A stretch of 16,534 bases of DNA from JBDHTS01 sp044220535 (GTDB taxonomy: Bacteria; Pseudomonadota; Alphaproteobacteria; Micavibrionales; Micavibrionaceae), in assembly GCA_044220535.1 (NCBI GenBank), contig JBGAQU010000065.1, positions 1 through 16,534 on the forward strand, given 5' to 3'. Below are positions 1-5,960 of this stretch, piece by piece (positions within the stretch are counted from its first letter, which is position 1; each line of letters starts with the position of its first letter). The notes under the pieces are model-generated. The model was given only the letters and a program-made list of their open reading frames with translations, searched no databases and had not been told where the DNA came from. The position numbers and the translations under genes are program-made.

Positions 1-674
1 GAAAACCATTTTGTTGACGTCAACAAAATGGTCGATATTGGCTCTGGCTCAGCCCGCGAAATTAGAGACGTAAAATTAACCCGCTACGCTTGCTACCTGA
101 TCGCGCAAAATGGCGATCCTCGTAAAGACGCCATCGCTTTTGCCCAGAGTTACTTCGCCCTGCAAACTCGTAAGCAGGAATTGCTAGAGGAACGGATGCA
201 ACTGGCAGAGCGGATGCATGCCAGAGGCAAATTATCGGAGACTGAGAGACAATTATCCTCCACACTCTATCAGCACGATGTTGATGATAAAGGCTTCGCT
301 GTCATTCGTTCACGCGGTGATACGGCGTTGTTTGGTGGCTTCAACACAGGCCAGATGAAAAGCCGCCTGGGAATTAAAGGCAGCAAGCCTTTAGCTGATT
401 TCCTCCCCACAGTAACCTTGAAGGCTAAAGAATTTGCTGCCGCAATTACAGAATATAATGTGCGTAAGAATGGTTATCGCGGCACTGACAGAATTGGAGA
501 TGAACACGCCCAAAATAATAAAAATGTTCGGCCGCGTTAGCGAAAAGCAATATCCGCCCTGAAAACCTTCCCGCCGAAGAGGATATCCAGAAGCTTGAAC
601 GCCGCGTCAAATCGCAAGACCGGAAACTTCTGAAATCCGAAGGCGCGTTTCAGGCGGCAAAAAAAGAAGATTAA
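1..674 (+). pseudogene. dinD: DinD-like DNA damage-inducible protein, 5'-truncated by the window and frameshifted near the 3' end
   Basis: The frame is open from base 1, so the true start lies upstream. The translation contains the blocks HFVDVNKMVDIGSG, LTRYACYLIAQNGDP and YFALQTRKQEL, which match the conserved core of E. coli DinD, a LexA-regulated protein reported to act on RecA filaments. In this frame a stop falls at 538-540, right after NNKNVRPR. The typical DinD C-terminus (ALAKSNIRPENLPAEEDI, then a Lys-rich tail) continues in the -1 frame from about 534 to a stop at 672-674. The shift must lie between about 522 and 537, because the -1 frame has a stop at 519-521. One missing base near 532-533 would restore the family sequence. 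I see no slippery heptamer there, so mutation or sequencing error is likelier than programmed frameshifting. The restored stop overlaps the convergent ybaB stop by a few bases. Family call strong; pseudogene status moderate. Confidence 0.8.
5..32. repeat. Perfect 28-bp palindrome inside the dinD-like coding region
   Basis: Bases 5-18 are the exact reverse complement of 19-32, centred on TTGACGTCAA with no loop. The palindrome lies wholly within codons for N-H-F-V-D-V-N-K-M-V of the DinD-like frame. Those residues follow the family consensus, so the palindrome coexists with a conserved protein segment. Its function is unknown; it could be a binding site or chance. Confidence 0.85.
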
Positions 675-994
675 AACTCCGGCAACTTAAAATCCGGCGG
701 CAGACCAAACTCCCGCATCATGCGCTGCGTTTCGCTGGCCAGCGTCTCATCCGCCTTCTGCCGTGCGGCATTCACCGCCGCGACGATCAAATCTTCCAGC
801 GTGTCCTTATCCTCCGGCACGATCAGGTCGGGCACGATGCGGATAGAGCGCATTTCGCCCTTGCAGGTCATCACCACCTGCACCATGCCGCCGCCGGACT
901 GGCCTTCCACTTCCATGCCGCCGAGCTTTTCCTGCATTTCCTGCATGCGCTTCTGCATCATCTGCGCCTGCTTCATCATCTCTTGAATATTCAT
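671..994 (-). CDS. ybaB: YbaB/EbfC nucleoid-associated DNA-binding protein
   Basis: This is a 107-aa protein of the usual family length. The N-terminus is a Met/Gln/Lys-rich helix (MKQAQMMQKRMQEMQEKL), followed by the conserved G-G-G-x-V-x-V-x-x-x-C-K-G-E block and a C-terminal helix ending in a short PPDFKLPEF tail. Family members form dimers that bind DNA and coat the nucleoid. The gene starts one base after the dnaX stop (996-998). Its ribosome site (GAGGG) lies within the last dnaX codons, so translation is probably coupled to dnaX. The usual third partner in this cluster, recR, is not in the window: the next gene is a convergent dinD remnant. Confidence 0.95.
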   Translation of the reverse strand: MNIQEMMKQAQMMQKRMQEMQEKLGGMEVEGQSGGGMVQVVMTCKGEMRSIRIVPDLIVPEDKDTLEDLIVAAVNAARQKADETLASETQRMMREFGLPPDFKLPEF

Positions 995-995
995 G

Positions 996-2690
996 TTACC
1001 CTCTGTCGTTCGATTTGATCAGTTTTAAGACCGCATTCGGGAATGTTTCCAGCACAGCCTGCACGGTGGGATGGACCTTCGCTTCCGCCATCAACACCGC
1101 ATCATTTTGCGCCTGGATCTGCGCCAGTGTCGGCAATCCGGCCGCGCCGGAGATGGAGACAAACCATTGCTGGCCTGTCCTGGCGATCAGGAATTTGCGC
1201 AAATTCTGCGCCAGCTCCGGCGGCGCGTCCGGCTCCATCCGTACTTCGAGGCGGCCCGTTTCCAGCTTCACCGGATGTATATTGTAAAACACCTGCGCCG
1301 CCAGCAGCATTTCCTTGCAATCGTTCAGCAGCGCGTAAATATCCTGGACGCTTTGCAGTTTCTCCGCCGGATAAAACTCAGCCGATGCCTGCGCCGCGCC
1401 TTGCGGCTCCATATAATCCCCGCCTGAACCCGACGCCACGCGCCGCACCGCTACCGGTTCCGGCTGGCGCGACGGGATCGGGGCCTGCATCGCAATACCT
1501 GAGGGTGCCGCATCCATGGGCGTATTTTTCAGTTTCTTGATCAGGTCGGCAGGATCCGGCAGGTCCGCCGCATAGGCCAGGCGGATCAGCACCATCTCCA
1601 CCGCCGCCTGCGGGTTCGGCGCCTCACGGATATCGCCCATACCTTTCAACAGCACCTGCCACGCCCTGCCCAAAGCTGGCATAGAGAGAATATTGGCAAG
1701 CGCCGTCGCCCGCGCGATCATGTCCTGCGCCGCCACCGCCTGCATCCCGCCCGCGCCGGGCGCCGCGCGCAGCCGCGTCATCAGATGCACGAAATCCAGC
1801 ATATCCTCGGCCAGTTGCGAAGGGTCTGCGCCCTTGCGGTATAAATCATCCGCAATCTCCAGCGCCTCTCGGGCTTCGCCCTTCATCGCGTGTTCCAGCA
1901 TATCGAGTACACGTCCACGATCAGCAAGGCCCAGCATATCCTGCACCTTGGCCAGCGTCACCGCGCCTTCGGACAGCGCGATCGCCTGGTCCAGCAAACT
2001 CAACCCGTCCCGCACCGATCCATCCGCCGCGCGGCCGATCAGCGCCAGCGCCTCCGCTTCCGCCTGCACGTTTTCTCGTTCGCAGATCGTGCCGTAATAC
2101 GCGGCCAGCGTCGCCGCATCCACCCGCCGCAAATCGAACCGCTGGCAGCGCGACAGCACCGTCACCGGCACCTTGCGGATTTCGGTGGTCGCGAAGATAA
2201 AGATCACATGCGGCGGCGGCTCCTCCAGCGTCTTCAATAGCGCGTTGAACGCGTTCTTGGACAGCATATGCACTTCGTCGATGATATATACTTTGTAGCG
2301 GGCGGAGGTCGGGGCATAGCGCACGCCGTCGATAATCTCCCGGATGTCGTCCACGCCCGTGCGCGACGCCGCGTCCATCTCCATCACATCGGGATGGCGG
2401 TCTTCGGCGATGGCGCGGCAGATCTCGCAATCGTCGGTCGGCCCGGTGGTCGGCCCGGCCTTGCCATCGGCCCCCGTATAATTCAGCGCCCGCGCGATGA
2501 TTCGCGCCGTCGTCGTCTTCCCCACCCCGCGCACGCCGGTCAGCATATAGGCCTGCGCGATGCGCCCGGAATGGATCGCATTGGTCAGGGTGCGCACCAG
2601 CGCCTCCTGCCCGATCAGCTCGGCAAAATTGCGCGGCCGGTATTTACGCGCCAGGACGCGGTAATGGGTGGGTGCGGATGGTTCGGACAT
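996..2690 (-). CDS. dnaX: DNA polymerase III subunit gamma/tau
   Basis: This is the clamp-loader ATPase subunit of the replicative polymerase. From the ATG at 2690 it is 564 aa, with YRVLARKYRP just after the start, Walker A GVRGVGKT near residues 52-59, Walker B DEVH near 138-141, the ATTEIRK sensor segment and the SRC motif of AAA+ clamp loaders. The C-terminal third is the variable tau region. The family zinc site looks reduced: only the last two of the four cysteines of the E. coli type are clear (CEIC), and the ALNC position is ALNY. An in-frame TTG at 2726 adds 12 residues and has GGGAG only 3 bases upstream. I prefer the ATG because homologs begin close to YRVLARKYRP, although the ATG has no clear ribosome site. 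I see no A-AAA-AAG slippery heptamer for making a short gamma form. Confidence 0.96.
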   Translation of the reverse strand: MSEPSAPTHYRVLARKYRPRNFAELIGQEALVRTLTNAIHSGRIAQAYMLTGVRGVGKTTTARIIARALNYTGADGKAGPTTGPTDDCEICRAIAEDRHPDVMEMDAASRTGVDDIREIIDGVRYAPTSARYKVYIIDEVHMLSKNAFNALLKTLEEPPPHVIFIFATTEIRKVPVTVLSRCQRFDLRRVDAATLAAYYGTICERENVQAEAEALALIGRAADGSVRDGLSLLDQAIALSEGAVTLAKVQDMLGLADRGRVLDMLEHAMKGEAREALEIADDLYRKGADPSQLAEDMLDFVHLMTRLRAAPGAGGMQAVAAQDMIARATALANILSMPALGRAWQVLLKGMGDIREAPNPQAAVEMVLIRLAYAADLPDPADLIKKLKNTPMDAAPSGIAMQAPIPSRQPEPVAVRRVASGSGGDYMEPQGAAQASAEFYPAEKLQSVQDIYALLNDCKEMLLAAQVFYNIHPVKLETGRLEVRMEPDAPPELAQNLRKFLIARTGQQWFVSISGAAGLPTLAQIQAQNDAVLMAEAKVHPTVQAVLETFPNAVLKLIKSNDRG

Positions 2691-2753
2691 AAAGGGATTT
2701 TTAACCGGATTCGCATGACAGGGCAAACACTCCCTGAACGGAAAGAAATGAAT

Positions 2754-2783
2754 TTGACACAGTTTTTATATTATGGCAAGAAT
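2754..2783 (+). promoter_or_regulatory. Putative sigma70-type promoter for the 97-aa gene
   Basis: A perfect TTGACA at 2754-2759 is followed, after 18 bases, by AAGAAT at 2778-2783 (4 of 6 to the -10 consensus). Transcription would start near 2790, giving a leader of about 25 bases before the ATG at 2815. The -10 match is modest; AT-rich alternatives closer to the -35 have spacers that are too short. Confidence 0.4.
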
Positions 2784-2814
2784 AAACTGAACCATAACAC
2801 AAGCGGAGAAAATT

Positions 2815-3108
2815 ATGTTGCGTGAGTTTTTTCAAAGATTTTCTGATGTTTTTTTAACGGCGGACGACTTACCCGATCCGGCGGCGACGCGTTTGACCTC
2901 AGGTGACTTTAAAACCGTCGCATTGGCTTTACCGCTGAGTATTGAAACTCTTGTGTTTGATGATACGCCTAGGGATGTCTATTCGTCCGACCGCTATGCT
3001 CGTGATGTGTTGAGATATGTTTTTATGAACGACCGCAGTACGCCAGCGGCCCAAGCCTGGATTCGCGCATCGGAAAACCGCCGCCAACCGCAAAACCAGC
3101 CACACTAA
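2815..3108 (+). CDS. Hypothetical protein, 97 aa
   Basis: I do not recognise this protein. It begins at an ATG with a GGAGA ribosome site 5-6 bases upstream and a plausible promoter. It is acidic in the N-terminal half (TADDLPDP, VFDDTPRDVYSSD) and ends in a Gln/Asn/Arg-rich tail. It has no signal peptide, membrane segment or cysteine. It is divergent from dnaX and ends 8 bases short of the SRP RNA 3' end on the opposite strand, so it interrupts the SRP RNA-dnaX neighbourhood. The ribosome site and promoter favour a real gene; function unknown. Confidence 0.6.
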   Translation: MLREFFQRFSDVFLTADDLPDPAATRLTSGDFKTVALALPLSIETLVFDDTPRDVYSSDRYARDVLRYVFMNDRSTPAAQAWIRASENRRQPQNQPH

Positions 3109-3116
3109 GGGAAAGT

Positions 3117-3209
3117 GGAAGACTGGACACGACCCGACGCGAAATCGTTGCGGCTGCTGCCTTTCGGCCCTGACCGGGTTGGCGAATGCATCGCCCGCGC
3201 CAGCCTTCC
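3117..3209 (-). ncRNA. ffs: Signal recognition particle RNA, 4.5S type
   Basis: The minus strand carries the hallmark SRP domain IV: GGTCAGG, a GCC-GAAA-GGC capped stem, then AGCAGCC. This differs from E. coli (UCC-GGAA-GGA) by a compensated pair and a GAAA tetraloop. The two ends, 3200-3209 and 3117-3126, form an uninterrupted 10-bp closing helix with one G-U pair, which defines a molecule of about 93 nt without an Alu domain. This RNA binds Ffh and targets membrane proteins co-translationally. It lies on the same strand as dnaX and upstream of it, like the SRP RNA-dnaX-ybaB order known from Bacillus. No clear intrinsic terminator follows its 3' end. Confidence 0.92.
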
Positions 3210-3216
3210 GGTATCT

Positions 3217-3245
3217 GATATAATGCCCTGCGGTCGTCGAAGCAA
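3217..3245 (-). promoter_or_regulatory. Promoter of the SRP RNA gene
   Basis: Reading leftwards, TTGCTT (3240-3245) and TATATC (3217-3222) are separated by exactly 17 bases. The predicted start falls about 7 bases past the -10, at the GG that opens the terminal helix of the RNA (3209). This agreement supports both the promoter and the RNA 5' end. Confidence 0.6.
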
Positions 3246-3255
3246 GCAAAACGTA

Positions 3256-3285
3256 TTGCCAGAACCGCCCGGTTTGGGGTATACG
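3256..3285 (+). promoter_or_regulatory. Promoter of tRNA-Thr
   Basis: TTGCCA (3256-3261; 5 of 6 to consensus) and TATACG (3280-3285) are 18 bases apart. Transcription would start near 3292, leaving a leader of about 24 bases to be removed by RNase P. The two stable-RNA promoters stand back to back, their -35 boxes 10 bases apart. Confidence 0.5.
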
Positions 3286-3315
3286 CTGTCATCCACGGCC
3301 CATAAAGCCGTCAAA

Positions 3316-3390
3316 GCCGCCGTAGCTCAGGGGTAGAGCAGGTCATTCGTAATGACAAGGTCGGGAGTTCAAATCTCTTCGGCGGCACCA
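3316..3390 (+). tRNA. tRNA-Thr (anticodon CGT)
   Basis: This is a complete 75-nt cloverleaf. The acceptor stem is GCCGCCG/CGGCGGC with discriminator A and an encoded CCA. The D arm is GCTC/GAGC, the anticodon loop TTCGTAA places CGT at 3348-3350, and the T arm contains GTTCAAAT. The anticodon stem has the same outermost G-A mismatch as E. coli tRNA-Thr(CGT). It reads ACG codons. Confidence 0.97.
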
Positions 3391-3431
3391 TTAAACATTA
3401 TCAGGCGCAAAGCGCCTGATAATGTTTAATG
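3389..3431. terminator. Perfect 20-bp-stem hairpin fused to the tRNA 3' end
   Basis: Bases 3389-3408 and 3412-3431 are exact reverse complements around an AAA loop. The GC-rich top (GGCGC/GCGCC) sits on an AT-rich lower stem. The left arm includes the last two bases of the encoded CCA. Position suggests transcription termination or 3' protection of the tRNA precursor. It lacks a classical run of T after the stem, so the terminator role is inferred. Confidence 0.6.
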
Positions 3432-3487
3432 TCTCGCCGTAGCCTTGGCGAAGGCGGACCACCAACCACACGCATAAAGGCCCAACC

Positions 3488-3922
3488 ATGCGCCTCCCCA
3501 AAATCATCCTTTTCCTCGGTTTGTTTCTCGCCACCACCCTGGCCCACGCCCAGACCACCAAAAAAGGCGCCATGTACCGCAGCCCCGGCTGCGACTGCTG
3601 TGAAAACTACGCCAAATACCTGCGCGAAAACGGCTATGACATCACCATTGTCGACGAAAAGGACATGGATGCTTTCAAAAAGGAAAAAGGCCTGCCCAAG
3701 CCGCTGGAAGGGTGCCATACCACCATCATCGACGGCTACATCGTCGAAGGCCACGTCCCCGTCTTCGCCATCAACCGCCTGCTGGCCGAACACCCGAAAA
3801 TCAAGGGCATTTCGCTGCCCGGCATGCCCAAGGGATCGCCGGGGATGAGCGGCAGCAAAAACCAGACCTTCGTCATCTACGAAATCGACGGCGACGGCAG
3901 CAAGGTTTTCGCCACGGAGTGA
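3488..3922 (+). CDS. DUF411 family secreted metal-binding protein
   Basis: This is a 144-aa protein with a signal peptide (hydrophobic residues 6-18, probable cleavage after AHA at 19-21). The mature part shows the DUF411 pattern: SPGCDCC (Cys35, Cys37, Cys38) with ENYAKYLRENG after it, then EGCHT (Cys76, His77), IDGYIVEGHVP (His89) and LPGMPKGSPGMSG. DUF411 proteins are small periplasmic proteins often found next to copper-handling genes, and the Cys/His/Met residues fit copper binding. No copper gene is seen beside it here, so the metal is inferred from the family. An AAAGG ribosome site lies 8 bases before the ATG. The leader holds a short GCCTT/AAGGC hairpin near 3442-3455. Confidence 0.88.
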   Translation: MRLPKIILFLGLFLATTLAHAQTTKKGAMYRSPGCDCCENYAKYLRENGYDITIVDEKDMDAFKKEKGLPKPLEGCHTTIIDGYIVEGHVPVFAINRLLAEHPKIKGISLPGMPKGSPGMSGSKNQTFVIYEIDGDGSKVFATE

Positions 3923-3926
3923 TATA

Positions 3927-4113
3927 AGGACGCAGAAGCGCAAAGTTACGCGCCGCAGGCAAGAAAAGAACTTGAACACAGAGGACACGGAGAAAAAAAG
4001 AGTCCACAGAGTCTCAATGCCCTCTTTCTTAACTCTGTGTTCTCTGTGTTTTAAAAAAATGCTTCGGCGCTGCGCGCGGCTTTCTTCTCCGCGACCTCCG
4101 CGCCTCCGCGGTA
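3927..4113. repeat. Composite inverted-repeat element with CACAGAG-type arms, copy 1
   Basis: There is no gene here. The inner arms 3975-3992 and 4033-4050 match as inverted repeats at 16 of 18 bases. Outer, less perfect arms consist of GCAGAAGCGCAAAG-like sequence on the left and CTCCGCGCCTCCGCGG-like sequence on the right. The left flank GCGCCGCAGGC (3950-3960), followed by A-rich sequence, recurs exactly at 16344-16354 beside the second copy. Similar CACAGAG/CTCTGTG repeats are widespread in bacterial genomes. The element lies between the ends of two convergent genes and could serve as a bidirectional terminator. Confidence 0.6.
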
Positions 4114-4143
4114 AAAATTTCCTGTCAGTGTTTTTGTATTTCT

Positions 4144-4647
4144 TTACCCGCCCAGAAAATCTTTCTTCCCGATATCAACGCCGTTATGGCGCAGAATCGC
4201 GTACGTGGCCGTGACATGAAAATAGAAATTCGGGATCACAAAGTTAAACAGGTAATCCCGTCCGGTGAAATTCAATTCACCCGTCCGCATTTTCACGACG
4301 ATCGCCTTATCCTCGCTGCCGTCAATCTTGCCCGCATCCACGCTTTGAATAAACGCCACCGTCTTGTTGATGCGTTCATGCAGCTCGGCGAAGGTGGTTT
4401 CCGTGTCGGCAAAGCTGGGGATATCGATCCCGGCCAGGCGCGCGGCGCATCCCTTCACGCCGTCCGTGGCGATCTGGATCTGCCGCGAAAGCGGGAACAT
4501 GTCGGGCGCCAGCCGCGCATTGATAAACACGGACGGTTCGATCGATTTCGCTGAGGCATGTGCCTCCGCCTTGTCCAGAATGGCGGACAGATTGCCCAGC
4601 ATGCGGACGAAAGCGGGGATCGAAGCCTGGTACATTGAGAGAGTCAT
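4144..4647 (-). CDS. DUF1993 family protein (DinB-like helical fold)
   Basis: This is a 167-aa cytosolic protein close to the usual length. It starts with MTLSMYQASIPAFVRMLGNLS and contains the family blocks RLAPDMFPLSRQIQIA, PSFADTETTFAELHERI, DGSEDKAIV and FVIPNFYFHVTATYAILRHNGV. DUF1993 proteins share the four-helix fold of DinB-like enzymes, and no defined reaction is known to me. The start is well placed, with an AAAGGAT ribosome site about 10 bases upstream. It appears monocistronic, lying between two repeat regions. Confidence 0.9.
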   Translation of the reverse strand: MTLSMYQASIPAFVRMLGNLSAILDKAEAHASAKSIEPSVFINARLAPDMFPLSRQIQIATDGVKGCAARLAGIDIPSFADTETTFAELHERINKTVAFIQSVDAGKIDGSEDKAIVVKMRTGELNFTGRDYLFNFVIPNFYFHVTATYAILRHNGVDIGKKDFLGG

Positions 4648-4707
4648 GGGTAGTTGTATCCTTTGTTATTGTAAAAGTTATAAAGACAGTTCGCTATCCT
4701 TTCAACC

Positions 4708-4791
4708 GTCATCCCCGCGAAGGCGGGGATCCGGCGGTGAAGTCCACAGACTTCGATATTAAAGCCGGATGCCCGCCTCCGCGGGCATGAC
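4708..4791. repeat. REP-like pair of inverted palindromes
   Basis: Two 27-bp units, 4708-4734 and 4765-4791, are near-exact reverse complements of each other (about 24 of 27). Each is itself a hairpin: ATCCCCGC/GCGGGGAT and ATGCCCGC/GCGGGCAT, both with 4-base loops. This is the well-known GTCATCCCCGCG-type dispersed repeat of proteobacteria in a head-to-head pair. It begins 7 bases past the stop of the 40-aa ORF and may end or stabilise that transcript. Confidence 0.8.
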
Positions 4792-4798
4792 AGATAAT

Positions 4799-4921
4799 TT
4801 AAATCCCCGCCTCCCGATGCACAAAGATGCAGACATCCTTACCCATCACGGAATAGGTTTCAGCCGCCACCCATTGCGCATTGAATCGGGCATTGTCATT
4901 TATGTTCATGTCTATGGTCAT
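4799..4921 (-). CDS. Small unknown protein, 40 aa
   Basis: The ATG at 4919-4921 opens an ORF (MTIDMNINDNARFNAQWVAA...) to a TAA at 4799-4801. A clear ribosome site (GAGGAAA) lies about 7 bases upstream, immediately after the stop of the 53-aa ORF, which suggests translational coupling. It has one cysteine and no signal or membrane segment. It resembles nothing I recognise. It could be a genuine small protein or the remnant of a decayed larger gene. Confidence 0.5.
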   Translation of the reverse strand: MTIDMNINDNARFNAQWVAAETYSVMGKDVCIFVHREAGI

Positions 4922-4933
4922 GGCGCTTTCCTC

Positions 4934-5095
4934 TCAATGTTCGGTTTCGTTCGCGCCAAACGCGCGCACGAATTTGCGGATGGCGGGCTCCCGTTCGTCG
5001 GATTCAAATTCCCAGCCCTTGCGGTTGAACTGCTGATGCAGCGTCTGGGAAAAGAACATGTCGGTAAAGTGCGGTGTGTAAGATAAGGTCATCAT
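4934..5095 (-). CDS. Small unknown protein, 53 aa
   Basis: The ORF runs from tandem ATG codons (5093-5095 and 5090-5092) to a TGA at 4934-4936. AGAAGGA lies 8 bases before the first ATG. The protein begins MMTLSYTPHFTDMFFSQTLH and continues with a charged stretch (GWEFESDEREPAIRKFVRAFG) of amphipathic-helix character. It follows the SDR gene by 36 bases on the same strand and precedes the 40-aa ORF by 12 bases, so the three probably form one operon under the ArsR-type operator. Function unknown. Confidence 0.55.
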   Translation of the reverse strand: MMTLSYTPHFTDMFFSQTLHQQFNRKGWEFESDEREPAIRKFVRAFGANETEH

Positions 5096-5131
5096 GGTGG
5101 TATTCCTTCTGTTTTGGTTTCTTGAATTGGT

Positions 5132-5863
5132 TTAGGTAAGCAGGCCGCCATCAACGGTCAGCGTCGTGCCGGTGATGTAGGACGCTTCGGGGCTGGCAAG
5201 AAAAGCAACCGCCGAGGCAATTTCTTCAGGCCTGCCGTAACGCCCAAGCGGAACCATGTTTTTTAGCGTAGCGGCAAATTCGCCGTCCGCCGGGTTCATG
5301 TCGGTATCGATTGGGCCTGGCTGTACCGTGTTGACGGTAATGTTTTTAGGCCCGAAATCCCGCGCCCAGCCGCGGCTGTATGAAGCGACAGCAGCTTTAC
5401 TGGCGGCATAACCGGCGGACCCTGCGAACATGGTGCGCTCCCCCATGACAGAGCCGATATTGACGATACGGCCGCCGTCTTCCATCAGGCTGCCCGCGAC
5501 GCCTACAGCAGTTACAACACCGCCGACATTCACGGCCTGCTGATGCGCCAGCTTGTCAGGATCGGAATCGCCCAATACGGCCACGCCCGCATTGTTGACC
5601 AGGATATCCAGCCGTCCGAAATCATTGGCGACATCCTTCACAAGTTTTTCCACCTGCGCCGTATCCGCCTGGTCGGCTTTATAGGCTTTCGCCTTCACGC
5701 CTGATTTTTCCAGTTCCTTCACCAACGCGTTTGCCTTGTCGGCGGAAGATGCATAGCTGATGGCCACGTCGATCCCGTCTTTCGCCAGGCGGCGGGCGAT
5801 GGCGGCGCCGATGCCGCGGCTGCCGCCGGTGACCAGGGCCACTCTTTTGCTTGTTTTCGTCAT
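5132..5863 (-). CDS. SDR family NAD(P)-dependent oxidoreductase
   Basis: This is a 243-aa classical short-chain dehydrogenase/reductase. It has the nucleotide-binding TGGSRGIG near residues 12-19, NNAGVAVLG near 90-98, the catalytic Ser of the NIGSVMGE block, Tyr-x-x-x-Lys as YAASK, and the end motif ASYITGTTLTVDGG. The Ser after the glycine-rich loop and the Arg beside it resemble NADP(H)-preferring members, but cofactor choice is inferred. An upstream in-frame extension exists, but the ATG at 5863 has AAGGAGA 7 bases before it and gives the family's usual length. The gene is divergent from an ArsR-type regulator whose probable operator covers its -10 box. The substrate cannot be told from the sequence. 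Confidence 0.93.
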   Translation of the reverse strand: MTKTSKRVALVTGGSRGIGAAIARRLAKDGIDVAISYASSADKANALVKELEKSGVKAKAYKADQADTAQVEKLVKDVANDFGRLDILVNNAGVAVLGDSDPDKLAHQQAVNVGGVVTAVGVAGSLMEDGGRIVNIGSVMGERTMFAGSAGYAASKAAVASYSRGWARDFGPKNITVNTVQPGPIDTDMNPADGEFAATLKNMVPLGRYGRPEEIASAVAFLASPEASYITGTTLTVDGGLLT

Positions 5864-5902
5864 GATCGTTCTCCTTCGTTTCCAATATAGTTCATTAATT
5901 CT

Positions 5903-5925
5903 ATAGTTCGAGTATATTGAACTAT
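5903..5925. promoter_or_regulatory. Probable operator of the ArsR-type regulator
   Basis: ATAGTTC (5903-5909) and GAACTAT (5919-5925) form an inverted repeat with a 9-base spacer. Another TATAGTTC occurs at 5886-5893 and a TTGAAC at 5925-5930, so the half-site is repeated. The repeat is centred on the SDR -10 box and touches the regulator's own -35 box, which suits repression of both directions by one dimer. Confidence 0.6.
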
Positions 5926-5938
5926 TGAACTTTGTCAA
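5911..5938 (-). promoter_or_regulatory. Promoter of the SDR operon
   Basis: Leftwards, a perfect TTGACA (5933-5938) and TATACT (5911-5916; 5 of 6) are separated by 16 bases. This is the strongest promoter match in the window. It overlaps the operator. Confidence 0.7.
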
Positions 5939-5953
5939 CAGCTGTGTTATATT
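5925..5953 (+). promoter_or_regulatory. Promoter of the ArsR-type gene, implying a leaderless transcript
   Basis: TTGAAC (5925-5930) and TATATT (5948-5953) are 17 bases apart. Transcription should begin around 5960, at or within a base or two of the ATG at 5961. This explains why no ribosome site is visible. Confidence 0.55.
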
Positions 5954-5960
5954 TTTTTCC

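Noticed and set aside
522..537. Programmed -1 frameshifting in the dinD-like gene.
   Set aside because: No X-XXY-YYZ heptamer in the proper phase lies in the permitted interval.
1500..1560. A-rich stretch in dnaX that might be a slippery site for making gamma.
   Set aside because: On the coding strand it reads CTG AAA AAT, which lacks the heptamer and a downstream stem that I can see.
1693..2825. Long plus-strand frames opposite dnaX.
   Set aside because: They are antisense shadows of a high-GC gene, rich in Arg, His and Ala with no family features.
3115..3336. Open frame on the plus strand across the SRP RNA and into the tRNA.
   Set aside because: It overlaps two confident RNA genes and shows no protein-like composition.
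3927..4113. Possible CRISPR array from the repeated CACAGAG words.
   Set aside because: The repeats are inverted arms of one palindrome, with no regular direct repeats or spacers.
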